A DNA stretch of 64,000 bases, from NCBI RefSeq assembly GCF_001522545.3, contig NC_031770.1, positions 7,219,321 to 7,283,320 of the forward strand, written 5' to 3'. The notes under the pieces were generated by a model. It saw only the letters and a program-made list of their open reading frames with translations, had not been told where the DNA came from and did no database searches. This stretch comes from Parus major (taxonomy: Eukaryota > Chordata > Aves > Passeriformes > Paridae). Shown piece after piece: positions 1 to 13,900 of this stretch; the first letter of the stretch is position 1; every line of letters begins with the position of its first letter. The translations under genes and the position numbers were made by a program.

Positions 1-1289
1 GAGACAAACTATCCTGCTCCTGTCTTCTCAGGACTTATTTGATGCTGTGGCTGTTATCCCCTGGTTCTTCCCTAACCAGAGGGGTTATGATGAAGCTGAG
101 TTAGCTGTCTTCTGACCCACAGAAGAGTGAAGCAAGGGGAGCATGCATGGTGACTTCAGCAGGCTTTAGCCAAGACTCTTGGATTTCTCAGGGTGATAAA
201 TACGTGAGATACAATAGTTTTATTTTTAACCTCTGAGATAAGCCCTCAAGCTACAGTTTTCTCATTCTTTTCCCACACTCCTGGACAAAATGCTGCATGG
301 AAATGAAATCCTGTTATTTATTGGACTGACAGCTTCACTGGGCTAGGTGCATTCACAGTAGCATGTTCAGGGCTGCATCTGCAGCGTGGTAATTTGTTGA
401 AGGAGCACAGAGGGCAGAGTCTCATAACTCCATTAAACAATTACTGCAGATAACACGTTACTAACCCTTCTTAAAATTTACCCCAAAGGGGTTATATACA
501 AGTAATGATTAAAACTGACCTAAATCATAATTTAATTAAAAGAAATTAAAGTGAAAACTGAAAATGTTCAGCAACTTCAGGCCACCACGTTAATGATTCA
601 CTTTAATGTGTTTGTAGTTCTGCAGTAATGGCCTTTGAGTGTATGTGCTTCTTGGTTTATGTCTGATATTATTTTACCACTGGAATATTTTGAAAATGAT
701 TGCAGGCTGTATGATCTCAAGTGCCTATATGGCTGTACATGTGCTTTCTTCTCACATTCTAGGGGTTTCAGTGAAGCCAGCATATCTACTTGTGTGCAGA
801 ATGCAGATCAAGGCCTATATTTTTCACTTTCTCATTAATTAGTTTCTCTGCTATACAATAAGGACCTTCATGTCATTAGTATGATTACCATGGCAGTATT
901 TCTGGGCTGTAAAAAGATAGTTCAAAACTTGTCTGACAGCCCTTGGTTGTACTTGCATTTGTTATACAAGAAAGAAGCACAGGTCAGACCAGTGGAGAGA
1001 TGCCAAAGTCACTGGCCATGCAGAAAAGCAGAAGATGCTCCTGGACTTGTGTGGCAGAGCCATTCAGAGATGTCACAGGATTAAACCCGGTGTCCCAGGA
1101 TGTGGCACCTGCACAAATATGGATGAAAGCCTCAGGTGTTGGCCATTTGTCAATTTTATTTCTACCCCAGGAAGGAGGAGGAGGTTTGAAGAAACCTTAT
1201 TCTAAACACTAACACCCTATGGATGATATGAATAAAGGTTTCTCAGTAGCAAAAACAATTTTGTTATTAATAGCATCTGTATTCATTAG

Positions 1290-1335
1290 TTGGACTTGAT
1301 GATCCTTGTGGATCCTTTCCAGATTCTGTGATTCC
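1290..1335 (+). mobile_element. CR1 LINE, 3' terminal fragment
   Basis: About 45 bases resemble the last part of avian CR1: a TGGACTTGATGATCCTTGTG-like block, then TTTCCAG and ATTCTGTGATTCC. Only the 3' tip remains and it is diverged. It lies in the sense orientation relative to MACROD2. Confidence 0.6.
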
Positions 1336-3152
1336 TTGTTGGAGGGGTAGAAATGGACTGGTTTGTACTGCTTATGCAGAATTTCTTCCTTTAAATACAA
1401 ACATACAGTATCTGCAATTCTGTTTTCTTCTGAAAAATGTCTTTTTGCACCCATTTTTGAGGCACTTTAGCCTAATCTCTTAAATTGTCTCCAGCTGCTT
1501 GTGAAGAAAGGTGCTGCTGAAGAGGAGGAGGTGTGCAAGCAGACCTAGCATTTCCTCAGCTCTGAAATGGGAAGAGCCAAGAGGCCAGCAGGCTATTAAT
1601 ATTTTTGACTTGCCATGTCTGTCATAGGAACAGTGGAAGATGTAAGAAGTCACATATTTCCAGGCTCTTGCAGAGAAAACATGAAGAATACTAAAACCTG
1701 CTCCTAGGGTTTGTTCCCTGACCTTTCATCCAGATCTTGTCCCACCCCTCTCCTGTCTGATGGATGGCTTATTATTTATTATATTATCTGCTTGATTTGG
1801 GGGCTGCCACTGCAGCTGGCACCTCACTGGGCATGCTAAATGCCTCTCCATAACAGAAAGTGGGCAGGCATTCCTGGAGAATCCTCTTTTCTGGTGGAGT
1901 TAAAATTGCCTCTGCCAGCTTGCTGAGCATGCTGATTGATCCTTGTTTAGCTTCTTTTCTACCAAATATATCTTTTGGGGAAGGGGAATGGATTTTCTTG
2001 ATGACCTCAAAGAAAATGCCATGGGAAGACAGCAAGAACCTATCATGCACTAGTCAATTGGCAAGAGAAAGCAGAATATATGGACAGAAGAAGGTATTTT
2101 AGTGTCTGATGTGCTTGTTTTGTTTGTACAGTACAACTGTAATCCTCAAATTTCTATTTTTTTAGAACTGACTGTCATGCCAGAGGGAAAGAAACAGATG
2201 TTCCCATTTGTCTTGTGATGTGGCTCAAAATCATTTACATTTTCTGGCCTAAAATGACACGACATGTCATTTGCCACTTTTTGTATATCCTTTGGAGTGA
2301 GTGACAGATTGCTGTTCAATTACCACTGAAATAGAAAAGCAAATACTGTGAGGACATCTTTCACCTAAAGGAAATGCAATCACTGATTGCTGCAGTAGTG
2401 GGAAGAGAAGGATGGCAGATACTGTAGAAGCCATCCAGTGGAAAAGACATTTTTATTATAAATAATGTCATGCGGAAGATTCAAGGAAAATGTACTGGTT
2501 CTGGCTTTTCTGCCTGGAGAAAAGGAGAGCCAGGGGTGAATAAAAATATGGTGAAAAAATTGTCTCACTACTCTTGTAAAATATATTTCCAGCTCTTTGC
2601 CTTGAGGACGTGCTCCTTAAAGCCTTTCCATTTGCTCTGCACCCAGTTCCAGTGGAGAGAAATAACTGCAGAAAGACTCTTCATCAGTCAAAGGCACTCA
2701 GTGAGAGACTCATTAGAATGGTTTTTTAAAAGTGGAAAAACCTGTTTGTCAAAGACTTTGGGATTAGTCACTTTTCCACTCTATAGTTTGCTTTCTTGTC
2801 AGTGTATTCATGCCCTGCTTCCTCCCTTTCTCACAAGATAAATAGATACTCCAGGCCAAGCAGAGCTTAACCATTCCTTCTGAAAGTCATTTACTTGATC
2901 ATCACTTGTCCAGTCTTAATTTTTAGCATTTCCTTTTCCCTATTTCTGCCAAACTCACTTGCCAGGCACAACACTTATTGTCAGTATACTGATCAAGATG
3001 AATTTTCATATCATGATCCAGTCAGTCAATTGGATTGGGTCAGAGTGCAAGAGGTGAAGTTTCTGTTTAAAGTCTTTTGCATTTTTCTTTCTAAAGGAAC
3101 AAAATGAAGTGAAAAAATATTGAGAATCCTGTAATTTATGTTACAATATATA

Positions 3153-3168
3153 GTTGTTGTTGTTGTTG

Positions 3169-3214
<46 letters not shown>
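3153..3214. repeat. (GTT)n-(ATT)n compound trinucleotide microsatellite
   Basis: Seven GTT units pass directly into about thirteen ATT units. The change from G to A in one position suggests a single array that diverged into two parts. It is intronic and likely length-polymorphic. Confidence 0.95.
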
Positions 3215-5482
3215 CATTCCAGTTCTAAACAGTGAATGTCTGCTGAAATAATACATATAGGATTGATAAAATGTGGTTTATCTGATAATCTGCTGAATCA
3301 GATGATCATTTAAACTTTCTCTTGTAGTTTAAGTTTTCTCTGCATGACTAAAGCAAGAGATATATTTCCTTAGCAATAAATATGAATTAACCTGGTTTTA
3401 GTCAAATAAGCTGTGGTTATAGTCATAAGAATGGATGTAGAAACAATTATCATCTGGAAATTGATTTTTAAATTGTGAATGCAGTAAGGTAATGGCTGGA
3501 ATTAATTTCAGTGATACATCAGAGTTACATATATGCCTAACCTGCTTTTTCTGATTGTGAAGTTCTTTCTGCATAGTGTGAAACATGTTACACTTGACCA
3601 TGATTGAATCCTTGAAGCTTTGGCACCATTCATTTTACAGTGATGCAATAACCTCTTTTGGTCTGACCTATTGGTAAAGATTTTTCCAGTGCTGCTGCAC
3701 TGCTGTGTTACAGGATTGTCTTTATTTATGAATTGCTTGCTGCATAGCTTGATGGCACCAAGCCTGTGTTTAAAGAGAAAAGGGTGGGGGAGAGAAAAGT
3801 TTAGCTAACTTTCTATTTTGCATGTGGCCTTATTGTGTGTGGACAGGCAGAATGGTGACTTTGAAAACAGTAACTTTTGATTTCAAGTCAGGGAAAGAAA
3901 AACCCTGCAGGTTTTGTCACTCCATTTAGGTCAACCACATAACACAATTTTTTACAAAATAGAGCTCACTGTTGTGCTAGGAAATCACTATGGCAAGTCA
4001 TCCATTAAGGTTAGAATTCATACTTAGAGTTACCAGGAGGGCAGGAAGCACAAGTCCCCACTGATGGCCATCAGCCACACCCTGCCCACCTCTCTTCTCT
4101 CAGGTGAGGGGTGTCAAGTTCCTGCTTCATCTCCTCTCCTCCTGAGAGCAGCTCTTGCAGGGCCAGCCTTGGAAATAATTCTCCACTAGTCCCATCTGCT
4201 GGATGCCAGGAAGAATTGCCTGCTGGAAAGAGGGAAAGCATCATACCTCAGCCTTTCAATATCAGCTGAGGTGCAGTGTGCCACCAGACATACATCTGCC
4301 TGTGAAAATACATGCTCTCTCTGTTTTCCTTCCATCCACCTAAGCACATTTGGACCACTGCTATTCCCATCACCAGGCTCCATGTGTTAAGTAAAAACAA
4401 GGTGGCCGACACAGGGAACTTTAGCTGTGTTGCTTTAGAGAAGCTGTAATCAGAAAACCCAGCAGCCAGCAAAGATCACAGCAAAAAAAAATAAAATATG
4501 TGTATCATTATCCAGACATTTCCAGGCCTGGGAATGAATTTCCCCTCTCACAATGTATATGCAATCAGCTTTTCAATTACCTCATTAACGCTGGTGCTCA
4601 GCTGTTCTTTTGGTGGGAAGGGAGCATGGCCATGGCATCCAATCCTGCATGCAGCTCTGCAGCCTCTCATGTTATTATGAAGCTAAAAGAGCCTTTCCCA
4701 TCCCTCAAAATAAAGAATTCCTGATATATTTGTAGTCAGGGCGAGCAAAGTTTAAGAGATCCATAGATATTTTTCAGGGTATTACCCATTCTCAGTGGTT
4801 ATTTGCTGTTTGGTACCTGCCTTCCAAAAAAGAGCTGGAGGGTAGAAAATGGATAATGAATGTGAAGTAGTGGAGAAAATTGGGAATGAATGTGAATGTA
4901 AAAAGGGGAAAATTCATTCAGTCCTAGCAGTCTTACTTTGGTTTGATGTGCTGTCTTCATTACAGCTATTTGTGAGGAATTTTTATACTTTATGTTAAGT
5001 GGTATTGTGGCTTTTGCTTTAAAATTCAGTTCAGTTGATTCTTACCTCCCACAGGCATTGAAATAAGTTCTGCAGGTCAGAAACAGCCACTTCAAGGATT
5101 CTGTTGAAATAGAAAAATAATAGGAGGAAAATAATGCTAGGAAGAAACCTCTTTATAAAATACACAGAAGTTCAAGCAACAATTTCATTTATTGCAGACT
5201 GTGTTTAGGGAAACATCCCTTTACTTGGTACTGTTATTTCCAGTGGGCCTATTGAAATAAAATCTATAATCCTCATCTTGAGATATAAAAACATGACTGT
5301 TTTAAATGGAACTGGTCATGGGCAGTTTTTTTCAGCTTACCTTTACATCTCTCCTTTTTTTATTGCAGCACTTTGCTGTAAATTAGCAGTTTGTGCTAAA
5401 TTGGTTACAATTAATATTGCACTGCTCCAGTTACCAATAAAAAGATGTATCATAAATAATTTTTATGTGTTTTTCTCAATAG

Positions 5483-5545
5483 GTGGCAATGATGCAGTGG
5501 ATAAGCCAAACACCGATGAAAGTAAGACCCAGAGCCAAGAAGCAG
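5483..5545 (+). CDS. MACROD2: MACROD2 tail exon 1 of window (63 nt, phase 1-1)
   Basis: This exon encodes part of the disordered tail that follows the macro domain in MACROD2, the nuclear/cytoplasmic hydrolase that removes mono-ADP-ribose from acidic residues of proteins. The acceptor is ctcaatAG and the donor is gcaG|GTTTGT. The exon starts with two bases that complete a split codon and ends with one base of the next, so it is phase 1-1. It reads (x)GNDAVDKPNTDESKTQSQEA. The end resembles the human tail around an EEQSQDA-like stretch, by recall. It holds one TQ and one SQ dipeptide, possible ATM-type sites. The donor (GTTTGT) is weaker than those of the other exons, so skipping is plausible and would keep the frame. 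Assignment rests on the whole exon series; alone this exon would not be diagnostic. Confidence 0.72.
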
Positions 5546-8500
5546 GTTTGTGCCCAGCTCCTTAAAGGCCTGTCTTAGGTTCTATCCACTTTAGTGAACA
5601 ACACCCTTAGTCAGTGCTTTTGAAGGGTAATGTTTGCACATTTTCACCAGATTAGCTCATGTCTTGAGCAATTCTCCCATTAAAGACCAAATCTTCATTC
5701 ATTATGAATGTTTGTGTTGCAGAGCAGGAATGCAGACCCCTCTCAGCTTACCAGCTCTACATTCTCCCTTCAAATTGCCTAATCTAGGTAATCCTCTCAC
5801 AAGGAATAAGTATTTTTTTCCCCTCTGTATAGAGTAGGAATAAGGGGAAGAAATTTGGGGAAGGAGGAAGCAAGCAGGAGGCTCCTTCTGATGAAAACTC
5901 AACTCCTCATATTTTTAAAGGGTATTTTCAAGTTTTAAAAAATTGTCTACACAATGGTTATGAAGATTTAAATCCATAGAGAAAAATATTGCATGTGCTG
6001 TGAGTGAATGTCAGGGTTCACAAGTGGTGGGTTTTGCAGGTGACATCCTTATAAATTATTGAGTTCAGTGTGTTGGAATAGAGTGTCACTCCGTGTTCAC
6101 AGATTTTTTTTTTCTGTTTACGGTTGTATTTTTCATGCTCCACAACTCTATTTCTTGCAAGAGACAGCTATGAATTGACAGAATGAATTAGCTAGCAAAA
6201 GACCTGAAGTAGAAATCAAAATGTCTGTCTATTCCCTTATTTCTTAAGTATTTCTTTAACTGTAATATGACATGCAGCACACTTCTTTTCTCATTTGGTT
6301 AGGATTTTTTTTCCCATTGGAATGCAGAATGTTCCCTAAACATATTTAAACCAGAGAAAGAAAAAAAAATCTGGAAATTCTGGAGCTGAAGGTGGTTGGT
6401 CAGCAAACACAGCAGATACATTTAGAAGGCTTGGATTCCTGACTTAATTGATTTGCTTCCTATATTGTGGTAATGAGAAGTCCATTGAATGAGGGTCTTC
6501 TTTTCATCCTGTGCATTGGCCACGGTGTAGGTAGAAGGGCAGCTTTTCTCCCTGCCTTCCACAGGTCACTGTTGTGCAACTGAGTGTTAACATCTGATGT
6601 TGCCTGTATGTGCTCAAAGTCCTCCTGTGTTTCAAGCCTTTTTTGTCACCTCTTCTGTATGTGCCTAATGTGGGGCTGGCAGTGGGAGGTGAAGCCAGAA
6701 ACAAAGAGTATTACAGAATGAAATAGATTCCCATGGACCTCAGCAAACTTTATCCCCCCAAGACAAGTGCATGATGGTGTTTTGTAAGTGTGGGAGGGCA
6801 ACCACATATCCTTCCCTGTTTTTTTTCATTTTCATACTAGCTGTATTTCAAACAGGCCAAGGGGACCAGGGAGAAGAATGAGTTATTCCGTGTGAATTGA
6901 GATTCTGTTTCAAATCTCTGACTAGACTGGGGCATATCTTTTTCCAAGCAATTCTGAGCTTTTAACTTTACCAAGTACTGCTTGACTGCTAGCTCACCTA
7001 AGAGCTAATACTGCCTGGAGCTCCTGGCTCCAGTTGCAGAGGTTCCTGTTAAACCTGATTGTAGCATCTGCAGATGCCCAATACAGCCCACTGTGCTTGT
7101 CAGTCATCAGATAGTCACTCTGATGGGGTGAGTACTTCAGTTTGATTGAATAAAATACTCTTTTTTTTTCCCAAGAGAATTAAGGAATGTTTACCTCTGG
7201 AAACTACCACTTTGCTACTGTAGGTGTTATAAATGCACTATGCTTTTCCCAAAACTCCTTGTTATGACTTGTTACAATATGAGCTGTCAGAGCTGGTTTA
7301 TCAGAGCCATGATATACATTCTTTTGCTATCTTGTATTGGTACTCATGTTTCATTATTCTCGTGAAGAGTGTTAAAGAAAAGATCCAGACATTTGAGGTC
7401 CCAGATCCAGAAAATGTCATTTAGGAACGTGGTTTAGGTACATGCCTCAACATAATGTCATTCCCACTCATAGCCCAATAGTCACCTCCTTGGCCACAGG
7501 CAGATGCTGTTGCAGAAAAGAATTATTTGGCTGAACAATTTTCCCTCCTGGTTTACATAGTGACAGGAACAGAGAGGGCCACTGTTACCTCAAGTTAGTA
7601 ACATCCACTTAGTGAGTCTCTGCTGCTTTCTGCTCTGTGCATTGTGGAGACAAAGCATCACCAGGAATTTTGAGGTTGCTGCTTTTGCACCCTTTCTTGG
7701 CAGTGGAAAATGACCTGATTTTCCAAGATTTCCACACAGTTGTGTGCCTAGAAGATTTCTATACACTACAAGTGACCACTGTTAGGAACAATCCCATCAA
7801 AAGTTAATGTTATTTGTATTATCTAAACCAAAAGGCATAAACTTCCTCTGAGTGTGACAAACCATATACTTCAGTATTGTGAAAGAAAATGTAGGACAAA
7901 AAATTGATGCTCTATTCTTACCTGGTCCATTACATAAAGATTTGTATGTTCTCATTATAGTGAAAAATATCATCATATTATAGAGAAAAATGCACATTAT
8001 AAAAAAAAAACAAAACTATAGTAGTGGGAAAAACAGTAACTTTTTTTAGTAGTGGGAAAAACAGTAACAGTCTGAAAAGGCTGAAAATTTTAAGCTGTGT
8101 GGGGTTTTTTTTAAAGTCTGGCCTCCAGTCTCTCTTCAATGAGCTTCACAGTTACCACATGGAAAAACAACATGGCAGGTGGTTCTGAGATCTTGTTTCA
8201 ATCTAATTAAAAGTACTAAAGGGCTATATAAGGAAAAAGAAATTGTCAGCATCAGCAACTATAAGTCTTTTGAAAGAAATTAAAGTCTAGAAATTGAAAC
8301 AAAAGCTTATAAATATTTTAGAACTATAAGAATTAGCAAGAAAAATCAACAGGGAAAGTGAAAACGTTTTATTAAATTCAGGTACCAGTTGTATCTATTA
8401 ACTACAATAGTTTTACCTGTGTGCTCTACTATTAAAAAATTCCAAGCTGCAGATTTTTAGGGACTTTCTAATTTCAGGCCTGATTCATGAAAGCTTCTAT

Positions 8501-8901
8501 TTTCAGGAAAGCATTTGGATTCCAGTGGGATTCATGGACATGATTCAATTAAGAATTAATTAATTGTTTTTTTCTCAAAATATATGGATTATATGAAAAA
8601 AAGAAATCTCAGAGTGAATAGAACACCACCCTACTCATGAAAGCAATAGCTGTTCCTCTATCTGTATTATGAGAAATTGAAATACAGATTTGATCTGGCT
8701 GTACTGGAATGTTAGTTTACATCTTGCTTAGGAAAGACTATCAGACCAGTAATAGCCAGTGAATGGATGGAAGCCCTGTAAATGAAATTCAGCTCCAATA
8801 TCTTGTCTCTATAAGGCATAGCACTTTTTTTTTCCAGTAAAGTGCTTCATCAGTTTTCTGTTTAATGAATAACTTGTCTCTCGTTTCCTTTGTTCTTATA
8901 G
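5546..8901 (+). other. MACROD2: MACROD2 intron (3,356 bp)
   Basis: No exon, RNA gene or well-defined mobile element is visible. A 21-bp direct repeat lies at 8020-8068. The rest is AT-rich unique-looking sequence with short homopolymer runs. The intron ends with tttgttcttatAG at 8900-8901. Confidence 0.7.
8020..8068. repeat. 21-bp direct repeat separated by T7
   Basis: The sequence AGTAGTGGGAAAAACAGTAAC occurs at 8020-8040 and again, unchanged, at 8048-8068, with seven T between. An exact copy implies a recent local duplication. No function is evident. Confidence 0.95.
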
Positions 8902-8967
8902 GTGAAACAAAACCTTCATCTGTAGCCAGCCTAACATCAGAAGACATTGAGCTGAGTGAGAATAAAG
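8902..8967 (+). CDS. MACROD2: MACROD2 tail exon 2 of window (66 nt, phase 1-1)
   Basis: This is the second tail exon. The acceptor is a T-rich run ending tatAG; the donor is aaaG|GTACAG. It is phase 1-1, so it joins exons 1 and 3 without changing frame. It reads (G)ETKPSSVASLTSEDIELSEN followed by K, rich in Ser and Glu, with no predicted fold. Several Ser/Thr are followed by acidic residues (for example LTSEDIE), which fit casein-kinase-2-type sites; that is inference. Identity with MACROD2 is weak at residue level here, and the exon is placed by its phase, composition and position between better-matching exons. Confidence 0.72.
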
Positions 8968-10513
8968 GTACAGATTGGAAATTATGTTTTGAAATATCCT
9001 ATCCCAAGAGGACATTTCATAAAACTGTTTTTTTTTCCTTTGTTTGGAAATAACCAAAATCACAGTTAAACAATACATTAATAGGTAAACTCTTGGATTT
9101 TCATTTACCAAAGGCTTTGTAATACAGCTAAGCATGCACATCTATCTCAGCAATATCAGCTCCCTGTTCAGTGCTCTCATGATGCAGGAAAAGAAAAACA
9201 CAATAGCTATAAACACATCAGGAGGAGACAGGAGGAGATGAAGTCATAATAGAGAGGCAGAAAGTAATGTTTATCTTGTGCAGACTGTGCTGGGCACTCA
9301 GATCGTTTAGTTTGTAATAAATATTTAAAAGTGTCACAGGGCCAAATGACAGGAAGTTTAGGAAACAAGAGAGATTATCTAATTTAAGTGTTTCAAGCTG
9401 AGATTTTTCCTGTGGAGTTGCTGGTTTACCAACAGATAGGAACCAGTTTTTTGATATTCCTATAATAATTATGCTATTAGTTGCTTATGCTGGTCTACAT
9501 TTTTTAGCATTTTTGTGGGGGTACATCAGGAAAAAGTCCAGGTGTAATACAAAATGTTTGCTACTGGTAATCCAAAAGAGGAGTTATGCTATCTATAACA
9601 AATACAATCCATCAGTATGGCCTTCAAGAAAGACTAATAGAAAATTTTCATGCATTTTACTCAGATAACATAATTATTAACATCCATTAACTTATTTATT
9701 TTAAAAGATTCAATGTTTAATTCAGCATCACTACTTGACTCTCTTCTCATTTTTCTAGATAAGTGTGACAGGGTGTGAGATCCTGCCCTTTTGTTCCAAA
9801 GCTACATGCTGGACAGCCCACATACTTACCTGATTATGAGTTCAAAGCCCTTGTGCAGGTTGATTTAAGTGCTCTTTTAACAGATTGATTTATCCTGCAA
9901 GGGAAAAAAAGAACCACAAATCTTTGCAGGAGCACTGGCTTTTGCTTTTGATACATCACAAATTGTAGTTGTAGCAAGGGTAGTGGAAGGCAGAAATAGT
10001 GATGGATTCAATCCCAGCATGGTTGGTGATTGCCTGTCATTAATTTCTCTTGTTTTGATGACATTTGGCCTGTTTATGTATTCTGTTTCTGGGAGAATCC
10101 CCATTTTATGTGTTTCACAATGTGAGGGTCACAGTGAGGCTTTGGGTTTGGATTTTCCTTTTCTGTCTGATCCCTACAAACTGGTATTGTTCTGAGTTCT
10201 TGTTCCTAACTAAGAAGATGAATGTCTTCTGATCTGCTTTGCAGTGTTTTTACACCGTTGCATTAGAAGACTCTTAGGAAAGAAATCATCGTTGTGTGCT
10301 AAGTCTCACTTTTCATATATTAGGAGTATATATGGTGTTTTCCCCTCTTCTCTTGAGAGACTGGCAGATGAGATAGTGCCCTGAGAGATCCAAAGTGCAT
10401 TATCTCTTTGATGTCCTACCTCTCCTCATAAGAAAGATGGGAAGCATCTGGTAGGGAAAAAGGAGTGAGACAAGCTCTCCTCCATAGATTTTGTTTGTGA
10501 AACTGTACAAGTT

Positions 10514-10572
10514 AAAAGAAAAAGAAAGAAAAAAAAAAAGAAAAAGAAAAAAATAAAAAAAGAAAAGAAAAG
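10514..10572. repeat. A-rich (AAAAG)n-like simple repeat
   Basis: The stretch is almost pure A with interspersed G and one T, as irregular AAAG/AAAAG units. It lies about 130 bp upstream of a CR1 piece but is not its tail, because CR1 does not end in poly(A). Confidence 0.9.
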
Positions 10573-10705
10573 CTAAAACTCTGCTTTTTGTATTTCCTTG
10601 CTGTTTTTGTTTCAATGGAGACAAGAATTTTGAACATCAGTGCCATCATTGGCCAGGCCATGGTTTTAATCCTTATTTCCATCAGTAGATTTTCAGCTTT
10701 GCAGG

Positions 10706-10902
10706 TTTTTACTGTGAGGGTGCTGAGGTGTTGGCAGAGACTGCACAGAGAAGCTGTGGGTGCCCCATCCCTGGAAGTGTTTGAGGTGAAGCTGGACAGG
10801 GTTTTGAGCAACCTGGTCTAGTGGAAGGCATCCCTGCTTTGGGGTTGGAATGAAATGATCTTCAAGATCCCTTCCAACCCAAACCACTCTGTGATCCTTC
10901 AA
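10706..10902 (+). mobile_element. CR1 LINE, truncated 3' fragment
   Basis: The block runs from the CR1 motif TTACTGTGAGGGTG through GGTGCCCCATCCCTGGAAGT and AACCTGGTCTAGTGGAAGG to CTTCCAACCCAAACCACTCTGTGAT. The order and spacing match the last ~200 bp of avian CR1, in sense orientation with the gene. It is 5'-truncated, as is usual, and no reverse transcriptase frame is present. Any open frames over this block derive from the element. Confidence 0.92.
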
Positions 10903-13900
10903 TGTTTCTATCGCTTCAGATTTTGATGTTTTTTAAAATAAATACTACTGTTACCAAAAAAGTGCTACCTCTTTTGTGAGAAATGGCAATTTACAAAATC
11001 CTGGCATTTCTGAAAACACCTGATGCTCCCAAAATAAATTCCAGCTTTCAAATTGTTTGCCTACTGAGTTAACGTGGCTAAAACCTCCAGGTTCTGGAAC
11101 ATACGCATTTCTCTAGTTTATCTTCAACTAAATGAACTGAAAATAAAGCATTTAGAGAAATTATGTTTTCCCAGTCCTTCCACCTAATTACTGTAGAAGA
11201 TTTATGGCAAATAAATCTAGCTGCACATTCCCAAAATGCATAGCTTAAACCACTCAGAATAGCAGGGATAGCAGGAAGTTTCCTGCTATGAAAGTTTAGG
11301 TCTTTCAAATGTCAACCACTTGTGAATGCACCAAAACAATTATTTTGAGTCCAATTAAAGTTGACTAGCAGGTTTTTTTTTCCTCCTCATACTTCTGGGA
11401 TTAGAATATAGCAAACACATTGACATAGTTATTTATTGCTCTAAAATGTGGTGATATTCAAAACAGAACACATCCATCTCTGTTACTTTAAAGATCTAGT
11501 ATTTTTGTTGTGAGTCCTCTTTATAATTTTTTAAAAGGAAAAGGGGGAAGATGGGAACATGAAAGGGGTTTTCATGATAAGAGTGGAGGGCAGTGCAAGA
11601 GCTACATTTTGAGGGGCTTTGATTAAAATGAAAACCTCTCGTGAGACTTCAAATCTCACATTAATCTAAAAGTATATGTCTTCTTTTACCATAGGAGAGA
11701 TACTGTCCAAGAAAAACAATCCACACAGACCCAGTTTGCACATGGCCTTTGAGCAAACTGAATTTTTTCAGTGTTCATCTGTCTACAGAGAAAAAAAAAA
11801 GGGGAAGGTGGGAGGGGGAGGGAAAAAAAATGGGAGTCATATTTCAAGAATATTGGGATTTTCAATGCAACACTGTTGAGGTATCCTCTTATTCCAGTCT
11901 GTGCCAAGTTTCTCTTTCTGCAAGGAACTGTTGCAGTTTTACCTTTAAAAACTTGCCTGGTTAACTATGATCTCTTGGGGGAGAGCTGACATCTCCAGGC
12001 AGCACCTTTGCAAGTGCTTCATTACTGTGCATATGGAAGTAGATACTTTATATATGACGTATTTCAAGTGAGAGATGCTTCTTTCTATGAAGTGTAAGGG
12101 CAGAACAAAGTGATTAAAGTCATTAATGTTTATGCAGCAGATAAAGGGTGTATTAGGCAGGCTGCACTCAGTCTGGTACATCTGTCTGCATGAGATTGTG
12201 CTGGGGCTACAAACTAATTTTAAATTGACCTTGTATAGATTGGATTGAACCTGTGTTTTGTTAAAGAGAGTATGTGTACATGCATGTGTGTCTGTGTGAC
12301 AGAGAGTTTTCTGCATCTTCATCTCAGTTGCCTCTTCTACCAATTACTGTCTAACCCAATTTAATGATTAGACTTTCTGGCAGGAAAATGTAAAATGGAA
12401 CTGGATTTAGTACAGGTGAAGCATTACTCCCTACTATGCAAAGTTTCTGTGCACAATACATTGATTCTAATTCATTAGCACTTAATAAGAAATGAATTTT
12501 CATTTGAAGGTCAACTAAATTAAATCATATACTAATTAATTTTTAAAATAAAGTAGTGACTGATTAATTATTTCCAGGTGTTCAGCAAAGTCTGGGCTTT
12601 TGTGGGAGTGCCATTGAAAGCAAGTCACTGTTTTTCTGCATTCTCTGAAATGGAGTCAGATTCAGTTGGCTGGAGGGTCTGTGTTTCCAGAAAAATAATT
12701 AGTTATATGACTTGGCTAGGGGTTAGCCCTAAAAATTCTCTTTGGGCAACCCAGAACCCGGTAAGTATCCTGCCTTTAAAATGTAATAGGTATAAATTCC
12801 TCTTTGGCCAGTTGTAGCTCTCAGTATGGAAAAATCTTGATGTCCTAAAGACATAAATGATTGAGAAGGCATAAACTGAAAGACAGAGCCTTTCAAATGC
12901 AAGGGAGCTGTGCAAATTGACATAAATTAGTCATTGGTAAGCACATGAAAAAGACTGGCTGAAAGGCCAATATGCTCAGAAAGAGGTGTTTAAAATCAGC
13001 TCTTAGGTATATATTAAGACATCTAAATGACTGACCTGATTTTGAGAAGTGCTGAGCACTCAGCAGCTACCAATGAAATGTTTTTACTTCACCCTTGGGC
13101 TATGATTAGACCTAAAATTTCAGCCTGGAAAATTTCAATTATAGGTAACTGAAATAGAACCTTTTTTAATGGAAGAGTTTCAACACCCTCAGCCATACCT
13201 GTGGCTTTGCATGCCTACTCAAGTGATAACATTTTTCTGTCCCTTGGTTAGAAGGATTCCTGTGAAAGCAAACTGGCTAGCACAAGCTGATTTTTGGGGT
13301 TTGTGGTTTTTAACCAAGGATGTCAGCACCACCATCCAACCAGCCACTTATTCTCTTAAAAACTTCCACAAGGTTCACTTCAAGCTGTTCATAATGTGGG
13401 TTATTCACTTCTTCACATTTAACCTGACACATTTGACCTGAGTTGTGCATCCAGATGGGGTCCAGCCCCTGAACTTCTCAATTTCTGCTCTACCCTTCAC
13501 CAGTACTGGCATCTGCAACAGTGAACACTAATCCACTTAGCTGGTTTATTTAAATCCTCCTTATTTTTTAATATTAGCTGACCTGAAGCCATTCAGCTGC
13601 GCTCCCGTCAGACCAATGTGAGATCCTGCTCTTTCATCTTCTCCCCCCAGTCCTTTCCCCTGGACAGGCTCTAACCAAGGCAAACAGGTTTTTCTCAGAT
13701 TTTTCATTCCCCAGAGCCCTGTAAAACAGGTCCTGCCCCTTATGTCAGGAGAAGGATGCCCACAGTTTTTATACCAGCTGCACCTGGAAGTTCTCAGGTG
13801 GACAGAAGGTAAGATGCACTTCTGTCAGCTTGAAGCACAAACAGGTGGGAGAAGTATTCAGTGGATCCCACCTACAGATATGAACTGTTTGGTCTATTAC

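Larger units (their letters stand above)
1..5482 (+). other. MACROD2: Intron of MACROD2 (3' part), upstream of first exon in window
   Basis: This stretch has no exon I can support. It ends in a usable acceptor: a T-rich run (tgtgtttttctcaatag) with AG at 5481-5482. It contains a short CR1 3' end (1290-1335) and a GTT/ATT microsatellite (3153-3214). The short open frames here overlap on several frames and strands, have no splice context and resemble no family I know. Because the macro domain of MACROD2 is encoded upstream, this is read as the 3' end of an intron that begins before the window. Confidence 0.7.
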
